From CAIWHR01 sp963809965 (GTDB taxonomy: Bacteria > Pseudomonadota > Gammaproteobacteria > Burkholderiales > Casimicrobiaceae), in assembly GCA_963809965.1 (NCBI GenBank), contig CAWELU010000057.1, forward strand, positions 72,419 to 136,418: 64,000 nucleotides of DNA. The letters are read 5' to 3'. Within the stretch, counting starts at the first letter, position 1. Each line of letters starts with the position of its first letter. The notes under the pieces are model-generated. The model ran no database searches. It saw only the letters and a program-made list of their open reading frames with translations, and was not told where the DNA came from. Position numbers and translations under genes: made by a program. Positions 47,186 through 56,579 of this stretch are shown here, in pieces.

Positions 47186-48820
47186 ATGTTCGAGCCCGTG
47201 CTCAATTGGCTGCGATCGTTCAGCGACCCGCTGCGCAGCCCGACGAGCGCGGCGCGCTGGATCGCCGAGCTGCCGGTGTCGGACGTCATGGCGGTCCAGA
47301 ACGAGGCGCTGGAACTCGTCACCGCGTTTCCGGGCGCCCGCACGATCCCGGGTCCCGCCCAGCTTGAAGCGCTGCTGCGCATCGATGCGCGGCTCGAGCC
47401 GGTCATCGTTCAGTTGACGCAGCAGTACACGACGAACTACCAGAAGAGCACGGGGGTCGAATCGCGTCTATGGCACGCGGTGTTCGATCTGGTCAAGGCG
47501 TTCACTGCGGCCTACAACCTCGCGCTGAAAGCGGGCTATCCGCGCGCGGACAACAAGCGCTGGCGTGCCGTGCTGCCATGGCTCCTGGTGCGGCTGATGC
47601 ATTTCAAGGCGCTGGACGGCAAGTTCCGGCTTTTCCGCTATGGCCACTGGATTCCCTCGCAGTGGCGCGACGTGCACGAGCTCCATGAATTCGCGCGGCA
47701 GCGCGGTTGGCAACGGGAGCAGCTGGTATTCGGTGCCGGCGCGTTCGCCCGCCCGGGGGCCAGCGAGGAGGAGGAATACCTGAAGACGCTGCTGCTGATG
47801 CGGCTGGATTCCGGCAATTTCACGCCGGACCAGGTGGAATGGGTGGCCAAGCAGCTCGATGATTGGGCGCCCTCGCTGATGCTGGTGCCTGCCCCCGTCC
47901 GAGAGCACCACGTTCTTCGTCGACCTCTCCGGATCGCAGGGGTTGCGGCGCCAGGATCGCCCGCGCTCGGGCGGCCGGGTGCTGTTTCTCGATTCGACGC
48001 CCGCGTACACGCGGATCGTCGAGCGGATGCGCTGGCTGCCCGAGCACGACGAAGAAATCGCGGCGCCGGGTGAGCTGCCGCCGCGCGAGCAACGTCTCGT
48101 GCTGATGCGCCTCGCGTCGCTGTTCGGCCCCGATGCGATCGCCCATTCGGCCCGTGCCACGCGCCACGTGGCCGACGACAATGTCCGCGTCGTCGTCGGG
48201 CTGCAGGCGCTCACGCGCGCGATCGCCGAGGTCGAACGCCTGCCGGACGCCGGCGCGCACGCGGGCGGTGGCCACGAGCTTCGACGAAGTCACCGAAATG
48301 GTCCACCCGAGCGTCGGTCCCGACTCGATCGCGCGCCGGATACGCGGGTCGGTCTGGAAGATGGAGGATCGCAGCGACTCCGGCTGCCGGCTGACCGCGC
48401 CCGGCCGGGAGGCGCCGTCGACGCTGGGGGAAATCCTGGCGCTGCGCGACGGCGAAGCGTGGTCGCTCGCGGTTGTCCGGCGGATACAGCGCCACCAGGT
48501 CGACGAGGTGACGATCGGTATCGAGATCATCGGCCGGCGGCTGGTCCGGGTCCTCCTGCGGAGCTGGGTCGACGCCGAGCGACCCGGGACGCGCCGGCGC
48601 GGACCGTCCGTTCTTCGGGGTCTACCTCCCGGCCCATCCGGAAAACCGCCAGTCGGCGCAGCGAAGCCTGATCGGTCCGGACGACAAGTTCGTCCAGGGC
48701 GGCATGATCGAGCTCGACACCGGCAACGCGCGCTACCTCATCCGGCTCACGCAGACGCTGGAGCGCCAGGCGGGCTGGGCATGGGTGCTGTTTTCGGCCG
48801 TGCGCAAGCTCTCCGCGTGA
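47186..48820 (+). CDS. PilZ-motif protein, possibly c-di-GMP-binding (frameshifted)
   Basis: The start MFEPVLNWLRSFSDPLRSPT at 47186 leads to an all-helical N-terminal half with KRWRAVLPWLLVRLMHFKAL. Frame changes near 47890, 48270 and 48590 recover FFVDLSGSQGLRR, then WKMEDRSDSGCRLTAPGREA, then DGEAWSLAVVRRIQRHQVDE and a stop at 48820. The repaired length is about 544 residues. DRSDSGCRL fits the PilZ D/N-x-S-x-x-G motif, and the surrounding beta-rich sequence agrees with a degenerate PilZ barrel. Betaproteobacterial homologues are sometimes named cyclic-di-GMP-binding proteins. I see no membrane segment. Confidence 0.55.
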
Positions 48821-49009
48821 CATCGGGGCCCTACCCGGAGGCGGCCGCAATTCCCTCTCGCCGGACCCCGGGAATTCGGATAGAATTCTCGGCCAGCAGC
48901 AGCGGACCTGGTGGCGGACGCAGACTCGCAATTGCCTGACGATCCCGCGGCACCTGTCGGATGCGGCAATCGTCGGCTAGCCCGACTTCATCGTCCAGAG
49001 GAGATCCTG

Positions 49010-50114
49010 ATGGAACGTCGTTCCTTCCTGAAAAACACGGGCTTGGCCGGCATTCTGGCGGCCGGGTCGGCGCCGGCGTTCGCGCAGGCCCCGCCCACCG
49101 TCAAGTGGCGTTGCGCGTCGAGCTTTCCGAAGTCGCTCGACACGATCTACGGTGCCGCGGAAGTCGCGGCCAAGACCGTCAACGACGTCACCGGCGGCAA
49201 GTTCCAGATCCAGGTGTTCGCCGCGGGCGAAATCGTTCCGGGCCTGCAGGTCGCCGACGCCGTGCAGACCGGCACGGTCGAGTGCGGCCACACGGCGCCG
49301 TACTACTACGTCGGCAAGGATCCGACGTTCGCCTTCGGCACGGCCATCCCGTTCGGGCTCAACCAGCGCCAGTACGACGCGTGGTGGTACTTCGGCGGCG
49401 GCGAGCAGCTCTACAACGAGTTCCTGAAGTCCTACGGCATCACGTCGATCCTGTGCGGCAACACCGGCGCGCAGATGGGCGGCTGGTACCGCAAGGAGAT
49501 CAAGACCGTCGCCGACCTGAAGGGGCTCAAGTATCCGCATCGGGGGCTTCGCGGGCCAGGTGCTGACGAAGCTCGGCGTCGTGCCGCAGCAGATCGCCGG
49601 CGGCGACATCTACCCGGCGCTGGAGAAGGGCACGATCGACGCGGCCGAGTGGGTCGGCCCGTACGACGACGAGAAGCTCGGCTTCAACAAGGTCGCCAAG
49701 TTCTACTACTACCCGGGCTGGTGGGAAGGCGGTCCCGCGTTGCACTACTTCTGCAACACGAAGTCGTACGACGCGCTGCCGGCCGAGTTCAAGGCCGCGC
49801 TGCGCGCCGGCTGCGCCGAGGGCAATACCTACATGATGGCGAAGTACGACGCGCAGAACCCGGCGGCGCTGCGGCGGCTGGTGGCCGGCGGCACGCAACT
49901 GCGGCCGTTCTCGAAGGCGATCATGGACGCGTGCTACGCCGCCGCGATGGAGGTCTACGCCGAGACCTCCGCGAAGAACGCCAACTTCAAGAAACTCTAC
50001 GACAACCTGTCGGCGTTCCAGAAGGACCAGATCCTCTGGTTCCGCGTCACCGAGAACACGTTCGACAACTACATGGCTTCGGCCGGCCAGGCGGCAGGCG
50101 CGGCGAAGAAATAG
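49010..50114 (+). CDS. TRAP transporter solute-binding protein, Tat-exported (one frameshift)
   Basis: The 368-residue product starts with a twin-arginine signal (MERRSFLKNTGLAGILAAG) preceded by AGAGGAG. The mature protein is a DctP-type periplasmic binding protein: VKWRCASSFPKSLDTIYGAA, FAFGTAIPFGLNQRQYDAWW, GGDIYPALEKGTIDAAEWVG. One frame change near 49545 joins the halves. This subgroup often binds alpha-keto or hydroxy carboxylates, but the ligand is unknown. Its permease genes lie on the opposite strand, converging on it. A perfect intrinsic terminator follows. Confidence 0.9.
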
Positions 50115-50140
50115 CGCCGCCGCCCGCGTTCCGACGCGAA

Positions 50141-50172
50141 CAAGCCCCGCTGCCCGCGGGGCTTGTCCTTTC
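50141..50172 (+). terminator. intrinsic terminator between the TRAP binding protein and dctM
   Basis: CAAGCCCCGC (50141-50150) pairs perfectly with GCGGGGCTTG (50156-50165) around TGCCC, followed by TCCTTTC. It may serve both converging transcripts. Confidence 0.75.
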
Positions 50173-50217
50173 GCGGACCCCATTTCGCCGGAACGCGCGT
50201 CGTCGGCGGTCGCGCCG

Positions 50218-51998
50218 CTACTTCGCCTTGAACGCATCCTGCAGGTCGGCGCCGGCCTTGTCGGCATCCTCCTGCTGCTGGAAGGCCTTCTCGAGCGGGT
50301 CGGCCGCCGCGCCCGACTTCTCGGCGTCCTTGCCATCCGCTGCCGGCGGCTCCGCATCGGGTGCGAGCGGGTCCGACGACGGAATGTCGATCTCGATCTT
50401 CGTCGGGTCGACGGTCGGCGCGTCGCTCTTGTAGACCATCACCATCTGCGGGAACAGGATGACGAGCCCGATCATGATCACCTGGATGATCACGTAGGGC
50501 ACCGCGCCCCAGTAGATCTGCATCGTCGTGACCGGCGCCATGATCTTGCCGCTGAGCTTGTCGAGGTACTCCTTGGCCGGCGCGACGCTGCGCAGGTAGA
50601 ACAGCGCGAAGCCGAACGGCGGATGCATGAACGACGTCTGCATGTTGACGGCCAGCAGCACGCCGAACCAGATCAGGTCGATGCCGAGCTTCTCGGCGAC
50701 CGGCCCGAGCAGCGGCACGACGATGAACGACAGCTCGAAGAAATCGAGGAAGAAGGCCAGCAGGAACACCAGGATGTTGACGACGATCAGGAAGCCCAGC
50801 GCGCCACCGGGCAGGTCCGACAGCAGGTGCTCGACCCACTTGTGGCCGTCGACGCCGTAGAACGTCAGGCTGAAGACCCGCGCGCCGACCAGGATGAAGA
50901 CGACGAACGCGGTCAGCTTCGCGGTCGACTCCATCGCCTGCTTCAGCAGCTTGAAGTCGAGCCGCCGGCGGGCGAGCGCCATGATCAGCGCGCCCGACGC
51001 GCCCATCGCGCCGCCCTCGGTCGGCGTCGCGACGCCCAGGAAGATCGTGCCGAGCACGAGGAAGATCAGCGCGAGCGGCGGGATCAGCACGAACGTTACC
51101 CGCTCGGCGATCCGCGACAGCAGGCCCAACTTCAGCACGCGATTGACGACCGAGCGCGAAGAAGGCGACCGCCACCGCGACGCTCGCGCAGAGCACGATC
51201 CGCTCGTCGGTCGCGGTGTCGGGCTTGTATTGATTGAAGTAGAGGTACCAGAATGCGACGCCGGCGGCCACGGCGAGCAGCGGTGAGGATCGACAGCGAG
51301 CGAGTCCCGGGAGAACCGTCCGGCTCGCGGAAGGTGCGCGCCGCCTCGGGCAGGGCCGGAACCCATTCCGGCTTGACGAACGAGATGAGCACGATGAAGC
51401 CGGCGTACAGCCCGGCCAGCACGATGCCCGGAATGAAGGCGCCGGCGTACATGTCGCCCACCGAGCGGCCGAGCTGGTCGGCCATGATGATCAGCACGAG
51501 CGAGGGCGGGATGATCTGCGCGAGCGTGCCCGACGCGGCGATGGTGCCCGAGGCGAGCCGCCGGTCGTAGCCGTAGCGCAGCATGATCGGGAGCGAGATC
51601 AGGCCCATCGAGATGACGCTCGCCGCCACGACGCCCGTCGTCGCCGCGAGCAGCGCGCCGACGAAGATCACCGCGTACGCGAGGCCGCCGCGAATCGGTC
51701 CGAACAGCTGCCCGATCGTGTCGAGCAGGTCCTCGGCCATCCCGGATCGTTCGAGGATCAGCCCCATGAACGTGAAGAACGGGATCGCGAGCAGCGTGTC
51801 GTTCGACATGATGCCCCACAGCCGCTCGGGCAGCGCGCCGAACAACGACGGCTGCAGCAGGCCCAGCTCGATGCCGATCAGGCCGAACAGGATGCCGTTC
51901 GCCGCGAGCGCGAAGGCGACCGGGTAGCCGAGCAGCAGGAAGACGACCAGCGCCGCGAACATCAGCGGCGCCATGTTGGCGGCGATGAAGGCGGTCAT
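50218..51998 (-). CDS. dctM: TRAP transporter large permease DctM (frameshifted, with cytoplasmic tail)
   Basis: The start MTAFIAANMAPLMFAALVVF leads to a 12-helix DctM subunit (SNDTLLAIPFFTFMGLILER, ASGTLAQIIPPSLVLIIMAD, GVATPTEGGAMGASGALIMA, FMHPPFGFALFYLRSVAPAK). Frame changes lie near 51150 and 51290. The protein ends with an unusual acidic/Ala-rich tail of about 70 residues (from DAPTVDPTKIEIDIPSSDPL) absent from standard DctM, giving a total of about 592 residues. Coupled to DctQ and the binding protein, it imports an organic acid using the sodium gradient. Confidence 0.88.
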
Positions 51999-52158
51999 GC
52001 CTCGGCCTCCTCGACCCTGCGTCAGGGAGCTCATGCCTCGGCCTCCTCGAACCTGCGTGCGCGGCATCGAAGGGTCGGAGCGTCGGCCTCCGAAGGCATT
52101 CGCTTTGCTGCCGATCCCCGCAAAATGCGCGGGGCCCCTCGTCAGGTAGCTCATGCCT
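51995..52158. repeat. duplicated translation-initiation segment between dctQ and dctM
   Basis: A 28-bp unit (51995-52022) recurs at 52031-52058 with one mismatch. It contains the dctM-type ribosome-binding site and ATG (GAGGAGGCCGAGGCATGA on the minus strand). A third partial copy, GTCAGG(T/G)AGCTCATGCCT, occurs at 52021-52038 and 52141-52158, the latter over the dctQ stop. Confidence 0.8.
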
Positions 52159-52738
52159 TCTCTCCCCGTTCGCGGAGGATCGCCTCGGCGAGCGCCTTCT
52201 CCGTCTTCGATCGGATCGTGCTTCTCGTTCGGGTCGGGTCCGAGCCCGCGGAGGTGTGCGACGAGCTTGATGAGCTGCGAGATCCCCTGCAGCACCAGCA
52301 GGAAGAAGCCGACCGGCACCAGGAGCCGCGCCGGCCAGACGACGAGCCCGCCGGCGCTGGCCGACATCTCGTTGATGTCCCACGAGCGCACGAACACGCT
52401 CCACGAGAGGTAGGTGATGATGAGCGCTATCGGCAGCAGGAAGAACACCGTGCCGAACACGTCGATCCAAGTCTGCGCACGGTTCGAGAGGCGCCCGGCG
52501 ATGACGTCGATCCGGATGTGCTCGTTGCGGAGCAGCGTGTACGGCGAGCACAGCAGGAAGATCGCCGAGAAAAGGTACCACTGCGCCTCGAGGAACGCAT
52601 TCGAGCTCATGTCGAACGCCTTGCGGATGATCGCGTTGGCGGCGCTGATGATGACCGCGACCAGCACCAGCCAGATCATGCTGCGGCCGATGCGCGCGTT
52701 GAGACCGTCGATCAGGCGGGAGAGGGCGAGCAGAGCAT
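52151..52738 (-). CDS. dctQ: TRAP transporter small permease DctQ (one frameshift)
   Basis: The start MNALLALSRLIDGLNARIGR gives a protein of about 195 residues with four helices and the DctQ signature NEHIRIDVIAGRLSNRAQTW. A frame change near 52205 restores the C-terminus SKTEKALAEAILRERGEKA and a TGA at 52151. Without it, the frame runs on through the intergenic repeats to dctM. DctQ is the accessory membrane subunit that pairs with DctM. Confidence 0.88.
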
Positions 52739-52981
52739 TCACGGTGCCTCCGTTTCGACTGGCGGCGCGACGGCATCGGCCGCGCTTCTTCTTGTGGGAC
52801 CGGCAACGGGCCGGCACGGACGCCGGCCCTGTGGCTCGGGGATTATATGCGGATTCTTCGACCGGGCGCACTAGCGCGGGGGCCTGGCGGCGGCGGCAGA
52901 TCCGGGCGGGGGAGCCGCCGCGGAGCGCCGTCCCGCGGGTGCTAGAATGTGCGTTTTCGCAAACCCCCTGCGGTTCCCCCC

Positions 52982-54231
52982 ATGTTCCGTCGCTCCCACA
53001 CCATCGCGCAGGCGGATCCCGGAACTCTGGGCCGCCATCGCCGCCGAGAACCACCGCCAGGAAGAGCACATCGAGCTGATCGCCTCGGAGAACTACGCGA
53101 GCCCGGCAGTGATGGCCGCGCAGGGGACGCAGCTCACCAACAAGTACGCCGAAGGCTATCCCGGCAAGCGCTACTACGGCGGCTGCGAGAACGTCGACGT
53201 CGTTGAGCAACTGGCGATCGACCGCGCGAAGAAGCTCTTCGGCGCGGAAGCGGCGAATGTCCAGCCGCATTCCGGCGCGCAGGCGAACCAGGCGGTGTTC
53301 TTTGCCGCATTGAAGCCGGGTGACACGATCCTCGGGATGTCGCTGCCGCACGGCGGACACCTGACGCACGGCTCGCCGGTCAACATCAGCGGCAAGTGGT
53401 TCAGGATCGTGCCGTATGGCCTCCACCGGGAGACCGAGCTCATCGACTACGACGTGCGTCGAGCGTCTCGCGCACGAGCACAAGCCGAAGCTCATCATCG
53501 CCGGCGCGTCCGCCTATTCGCGCGTCATCAAGTGGGAGCGCTTCGAGGAAATTGCGCGAAGCGTCGGCGCGCTGCTGATGGTCGACATGGCGCACTACGC
53601 CGGGCTCGTCGCGGCGGATGTCTACCCGAGTCCGGTTGGCATCGCCGATTTCGTCACCAGCACCACGCACAAGACACTGCGCGGACCGCGCGGGGGCTTC
53701 GTCTTGGCGAAGGCCGAGCACGAGAAGGCGCTTAACTCCGCCGTGTTCCCCGGCTTGCAGGGCGGGCCGCTGATGCACGTGATCGCGGCGAAGGCGGTTG
53801 CGTTCGGCGAGGCGCTCTCCAAGGATTTCCGCCGCTACCAGGAGCAGGTGCTGGTGAATGCGCGGGTGCTCGCGAAGGTGTTGCAGGAGCGCGGTTTGCG
53901 CATCGTCTCGGGTGGAACCGACAGCCACCTGTTCCTGGTCGACCTGCGCGCGAAGAAGATCACGGGCAAGGATGCCGAGGCGGCACTGTCGAAGGCGTAC
54001 ATCACCGTGAACAAGAACGCGATTCCGAATGATCCCGAAAAGCCGTTCGTGACATCGGGCATCCGCATCGGCAGCCCGGCGATCACGACGCGTGGATTCA
54101 CCGAGCTCGAGACGGAGGAACTGGGTCATCTGATCGCCGATGTGCTCGACGCGCCACAAAGCGACAAGGCGATCGCGCACGTGCGCACCAGCGTCGGCGC
54201 GCTGACGCGGAAATTTCCAGTTTACGGATGA
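52982..54231 (+). CDS. glyA: serine hydroxymethyltransferase (two frameshifts)
   Basis: The enzyme converts serine and tetrahydrofolate to glycine and methylene-THF. The start MFRRSHTIAQADP at 52982 joins, after a break near 53020, to the conserved ENHRQEEHIELIASENYASP. A second break near 53450 leads to LERLAHEHKPKLIIAG. The PLP lysine is in TSTTHKTLRGPRGG. The repaired length is about 415 residues. Its TGA overlaps the nrdR ATG (ATGA at 54228-54231). A TAGAAT at 52943-52948 may be its -10 box. Confidence 0.93.
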
Positions 54232-54698
54232 AGTGCCCCTTCTGCGGCAGCACCGAGACGCAGGTCATCGATTCGCGGGTCTCGGAGCCGGGTGACTCGA
54301 TCCGCCGCCGCCGCCGCTGCACGGGCTGCCAGAAGCGCTTCACCACCTACGAGACGGTCGAGCTGCGCCTGCCGCAGGTGGTGAAGACCAACGGAACGCG
54401 TTCCGATTTCGACGTCAACAAGGTGCGCAACGGCTTTCAGCGCGCGCTGCACAAGCGCCCGGTGCCCACCGAGTACGTCGACCAGGCGGTCGATCGCGTC
54501 GTGGCCCGAGTGCTCCAGCTTGGCGAGCGCGAGATCCCCTCGCGACAGATCGGCGAGATGGTGATGCAGGAGCTCTACAAGCTCGACAAGGTCGCCTATA
54601 TCCGCTTCGCGTCGGTCTACCGCAGCTTCCAGGACGTCTCCGACTTCCGGGACGCGCTGAAGGAAGTCGAGGCGCCGGCGAAGCGCGGCCGCAGATAG
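54228..54698 (+). CDS. nrdR: transcriptional repressor NrdR
   Basis: NrdR represses ribonucleotide reductase genes in response to ATP/dATP. The 156-residue protein has the zinc-ribbon MKCPFCGSTETQVIDSRVSE with a second Cys pair in CTGCQKRF. The ATP-cone follows, with VVKTNGTRSDFDVNKVRNGF and YRSFQDVSDFRDALKE. The glyA-nrdR-ribD-ribE order is conserved in betaproteobacteria. Confidence 0.97.
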   Translation: MKCPFCGSTETQVIDSRVSEPGDSIRRRRRCTGCQKRFTTYETVELRLPQVVKTNGTRSDFDVNKVRNGFQRALHKRPVPTEYVDQAVDRVVARVLQLGEREIPSRQIGEMVMQELYKLDKVAYIRFASVYRSFQDVSDFRDALKEVEAPAKRGRR

Positions 54699-54730
54699 CG
54701 GTCGGCATTCGCGGGATTCTCCCGTTCGCG

Positions 54731-55831
54731 ATGGCCGCCTTCACCGACGCCGACCGGGTGCACATGGCGCAGGCGCTGGCACTCGCGGAGCGCGGCCTCT
54801 ACACGACGACGCCCAATCCACGCGTCGGCTGCGTCATCGTCAAGGACGGCGTAGCGATCGGCGAGGGCTGGCACGAACGCGCGGGCGGCGCGCACGCGGA
54901 GATCAACGCCTTGGCCGATGCCGCCACGCGCGGGGTCGACCCGCGTGGCGCGACGATCTATGTGACGCTCGAGCCCTGCAATCACACGGGGCGCACGCCG
55001 CCGTGTACCGAAGCCCTGATCGCCGCGGGCGTCACGCGAGTCGTTGCCGCGATGACTGACCCGAACACCGCGGCGCGGGGAGGCGCCGAGCGATTGCGGG
55101 CAGCCGGCATCGCGTTCGAGGCCGGTCTTCTCGAGCGCGAGGCGCGGGAACTCAACATCGGCTTCGTTTCGCGGATGACCCGCGCACGACCCTGGGTACG
55201 GCTCAAGGTGGCCGCGAGCCTCGACGGCCGCACCGCGCTCTCGTCCGGCGAGTCGCGGTGGATCACGGGCGAGGAGGCGCGCGCCGACGGGCATCGCTGG
55301 CGGGCGCGTGCCTGCGCAATCCTCACCGGCATCGGCACGGTGCGTTCGGACAATCCGGAGCTTACGGTGCGTGCGATCGCGACGACGCGCCAGCCGCGCC
55401 GTGTGGTTGTCGATCGCCACGCGGAAACGCCGGCGGACGCACTGGTGCTCGCGGGGGAGGGCGCGTTGCTGGTCACCGCGGGCGCGCGCAATCCCGCCTG
55501 GTCGGATCGCGCCGAAGTCCTCGCATTGCCGGACGCCGCCGGCCGCGTCGACCTGGTCGCGTTGATGGCGGAGCTTGGCCGGCGCGAGATCAACGAGGTC
55601 CATGTCGAGGCCGGCGCCCGGCTCAACGGCGCGCTGCTTGCCGCGGGGCTGGTCGACGAGCTGCTCGTCTATCTGGCGCCTTGTCTCGTTTTCGATCCCG
55701 CGCTCGGCATGGCGCAGTTGCCCGCGGGCATCGCGCGGCTCGCGGACCGCGTCCCGCTGGCGTTCGAAGAGGTGACGCGGATCGGCGCGGATCTGCGGCT
55801 GCGTCTTCGCGTCACCGGAAGGGAGGTCTGA
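54731..55831 (+). CDS. ribD: bifunctional riboflavin deaminase/reductase RibD
   Basis: The 366-residue protein has an N-terminal zinc deaminase domain (GGAHAEINAL and LEPCNHTGRTPPCTEALI) and a C-terminal reductase domain (RLKVAASLDGRTALSSGESR, RWITGEEARADGHRWRARAC, VHVEAGARLNGALLAAGLVD). It carries out the second and third steps of riboflavin synthesis. Its stop overlaps the ribE start by one base (TGATG at 55829-55833). Confidence 0.96.
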   Translation: MAAFTDADRVHMAQALALAERGLYTTTPNPRVGCVIVKDGVAIGEGWHERAGGAHAEINALADAATRGVDPRGATIYVTLEPCNHTGRTPPCTEALIAAGVTRVVAAMTDPNTAARGGAERLRAAGIAFEAGLLEREARELNIGFVSRMTRARPWVRLKVAASLDGRTALSSGESRWITGEEARADGHRWRARACAILTGIGTVRSDNPELTVRAIATTRQPRRVVVDRHAETPADALVLAGEGALLVTAGARNPAWSDRAEVLALPDAAGRVDLVALMAELGRREINEVHVEAGARLNGALLAAGLVDELLVYLAPCLVFDPALGMAQLPAGIARLADRVPLAFEEVTRIGADLRLRLRVTGREV

Positions 55832-56451
55832 TGTTCACCGGCATCGTGGCGGCGGTCGGCAGGATCGCCAGCGTCGCGCCGCAGGGCGACGGCTTGCGGC
55901 TCGTCGTCGCGCCCGGCGGGCTCGACGTCGCCGACGTCGCAGTGGGCGACAGCATCGCGGTCAACGGTTGTTGCCTGACAGTGGTGGCGATCGAGACGGA
56001 TGCGCTGGCCTTCGACGTTTCGGCCGAGACGCTGCGTTGCACGGCCGGTCTCGACGGCACGGCGGACGTCAACCTGGAAAAGGCGCTCCGGCTGGCCGAT
56101 CGCCTCGGCGGGCACCTGATGACCGGGCACGTCGACGGCGTGGGCTCGGTCGTCGAGTTCGCGCCGGTGGACTCGGCAGCGACCGGCACGGAACCCGACG
56201 AGCGCAGTTGGCGGCTGGTGGTCGAAGCCCCCGCCGCGCTCGCGCGCTTCATCGCGACAAAGGGGTCGATCGCCGTCCAGGGCGTGAGCCTCACCGTCAA
56301 CCAGGTCGCCGGCGCGCGCTTCGAGGTGAACCTGATCCCGCACACGCTCGCCGTCACGACGCTCGGCGCGCTTACTCCCGGCGCGCGCGTCAATCTCGAA
56401 GTTGATCTCGTCGCGCGGTACGTCGAGCGGCTTTCCAGCGGTGTTCTCTAG
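55831..56451 (+). CDS. ribE: riboflavin synthase alpha chain
   Basis: The 206-residue protein has two lumazine-binding repeats, starting MFTGIVAAVGRIASVAPQGD and near residue 100 (LMTGHVDGVGSVVEF). Conserved GDSIAVNGCCLTVV and KGSIAVQGVSLTVN mark the active-site halves. It dismutates two lumazine molecules to riboflavin. The usual next genes, ribBA and ribH, are absent: the strand switches and the RiPP island begins within 130 bp. Confidence 0.96.
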   Translation: MFTGIVAAVGRIASVAPQGDGLRLVVAPGGLDVADVAVGDSIAVNGCCLTVVAIETDALAFDVSAETLRCTAGLDGTADVNLEKALRLADRLGGHLMTGHVDGVGSVVEFAPVDSAATGTEPDERSWRLVVEAPAALARFIATKGSIAVQGVSLTVNQVAGARFEVNLIPHTLAVTTLGALTPGARVNLEVDLVARYVERLSSGVL

Positions 56452-56483
56452 GTGACATTGCTTGGGGGTCGGTAACACGAGTA

Positions 56484-56506
56484 CTTCTTGATCGACACCC
56501 AAGAAG
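56484..56506. terminator. weak hairpin between convergent ribE and the HprK-like gene
   Basis: CTTCTTG (56484-56490) and CAAGAAG (56500-56506) form a 7-bp stem with a 9-nt loop in the 128-bp interval. No T-run is present. Nothing else is visible in the gap. Confidence 0.35.
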
Positions 56507-56579
56507 AACAACCCTGCCGCGAGACGACCACTTGCGGCGTCCGGCGCGCTACTGCTACGTGAGCAACCCAAATTGATAG

